Assembly: GCF_015209505.1 (NCBI RefSeq)
Contig: NZ_JADEYC010000004.1
Span: 45,671-109,670 of the forward strand
Reading direction: 5' to 3'
Origin: Saccharopolyspora montiporae
Lineage (GTDB): Bacteria; Actinomycetota; Actinomycetes; Mycobacteriales; Pseudonocardiaceae
DNA length: 64,000 bases
Shown here: piece by piece, positions 63,974 to 64,000 of the stretch
Numbering within the stretch: the first letter of the stretch is position 1
Layout: each line of letters starts with the position of its first letter
Translations under genes and position numbers: made by a program
Notes under the pieces: generated by a model
What the model was told of the DNA's origin: nothing
The model's input: only the letters and a program-made list of their open reading frames with translations
Database searches by the model: none

Positions 63974-64000
63974 TCCCGGGCGTGGGGGGGGCGGGGGGGC

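Noticed and set aside
63981..64000. Poly-G end as a telomere or origin feature
   Set aside because: Looks like low-quality sequence at a contig end; no repeats or palindromes of an actinomycete linear telomere.

Overview
The window is high-GC actinobacterial DNA. Gene content (SsgB-like sporulation protein, F420-type luciferase-fold oxidoreductases, FolP2-like protein, PGPGW membrane protein, GNTR/IclR/TetR regulators, many GTG starts, ATGA/GTGA stop-start overlaps) suggests a mycelial actinomycete, probably Pseudonocardiaceae (Saccharopolyspora- or Amycolatopsis-like). The family assignment is inference. The last 20 bases are a G-rich run that looks like a contig end.

1-31 kb is mostly chromosomal backbone: the 5' part of mutA, a DUF3516-type RNA helicase, a universal stress protein, a BenE transporter, and an NB-ARC/TPR ATPase with an amyloid-like N-terminal motif. 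Next comes a GT-B-fold surface-polymer transferase gene split by 15 copies of a 7-bp repeat that leave it out of frame, so it looks like a phase-variable locus in the OFF state. 9.6-19.2 kb is a methyl-group oxidation island: formate-THF ligase, MetF, a DmdA-like folate-dependent demethylase, dimethylglycine oxidase, GntR and IclR regulators and a ferredoxin reductase. The dimethylglycine oxidase promoter and the reductase/IclR divergent promoter carry the same inverted repeat (7-bp arms GTTGCRY, 22-bp spacer), a likely shared operator. 19-31 kb holds small membrane proteins, a DUF952-cupin fusion, a D-2-hydroxyacid dehydrogenase, an MFS permease, a zinc alcohol dehydrogenase, a Ppx/GppA protein, a kinase-less nitrate-sensor-like protein and tRNA-Val(CAC).

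31.9-34.7 kb: a Gly-Cys-Val tRNA cluster whose last gene, tRNA-Val(GAC), is the attachment site of a decayed integrative element. A 49-bp copy of the tRNA 3' end lies 2.1 kb downstream. Between the copies are a chimeric ORF (ISL3 transposase N-terminus fused in frame to a tyrosine-integrase C-terminus) and one lower-GC gene of unknown function.

34.7-63.9 kb is a large, apparently undescribed catabolic island. Two divergent operons leave a 380-bp control region containing a 24-bp perfect inverted repeat; each arm carries the palindrome TCAACCGGTTGA overlapping a -35 box. Leftward: crotonase, fused tandem CaiB/BaiF CoA-transferase, small protein, acyl-CoA synthetase, orphan E1-beta-like protein, ferredoxin reductase, FMN monooxygenase, Baeyer-Villiger monooxygenase. 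Rightward: 3Fe-4S ferredoxin, cytochrome P450, SDR, two paralogous TetR proteins (one with an eroded recognition helix) and a ketosteroid-dehydrogenase-like flavoprotein. Beyond are an aldehyde dehydrogenase, more CoA-transferase, crotonases, amidohydrolase, F420-type oxidoreductase, acyl-CoA synthetase and thiolase. The set fits hydroxylation, oxidation to a ketone, Baeyer-Villiger cleavage and CoA-thioester beta-oxidation of a cyclic terpenoid- or steroid-like compound; the substrate cannot be read from the sequence.
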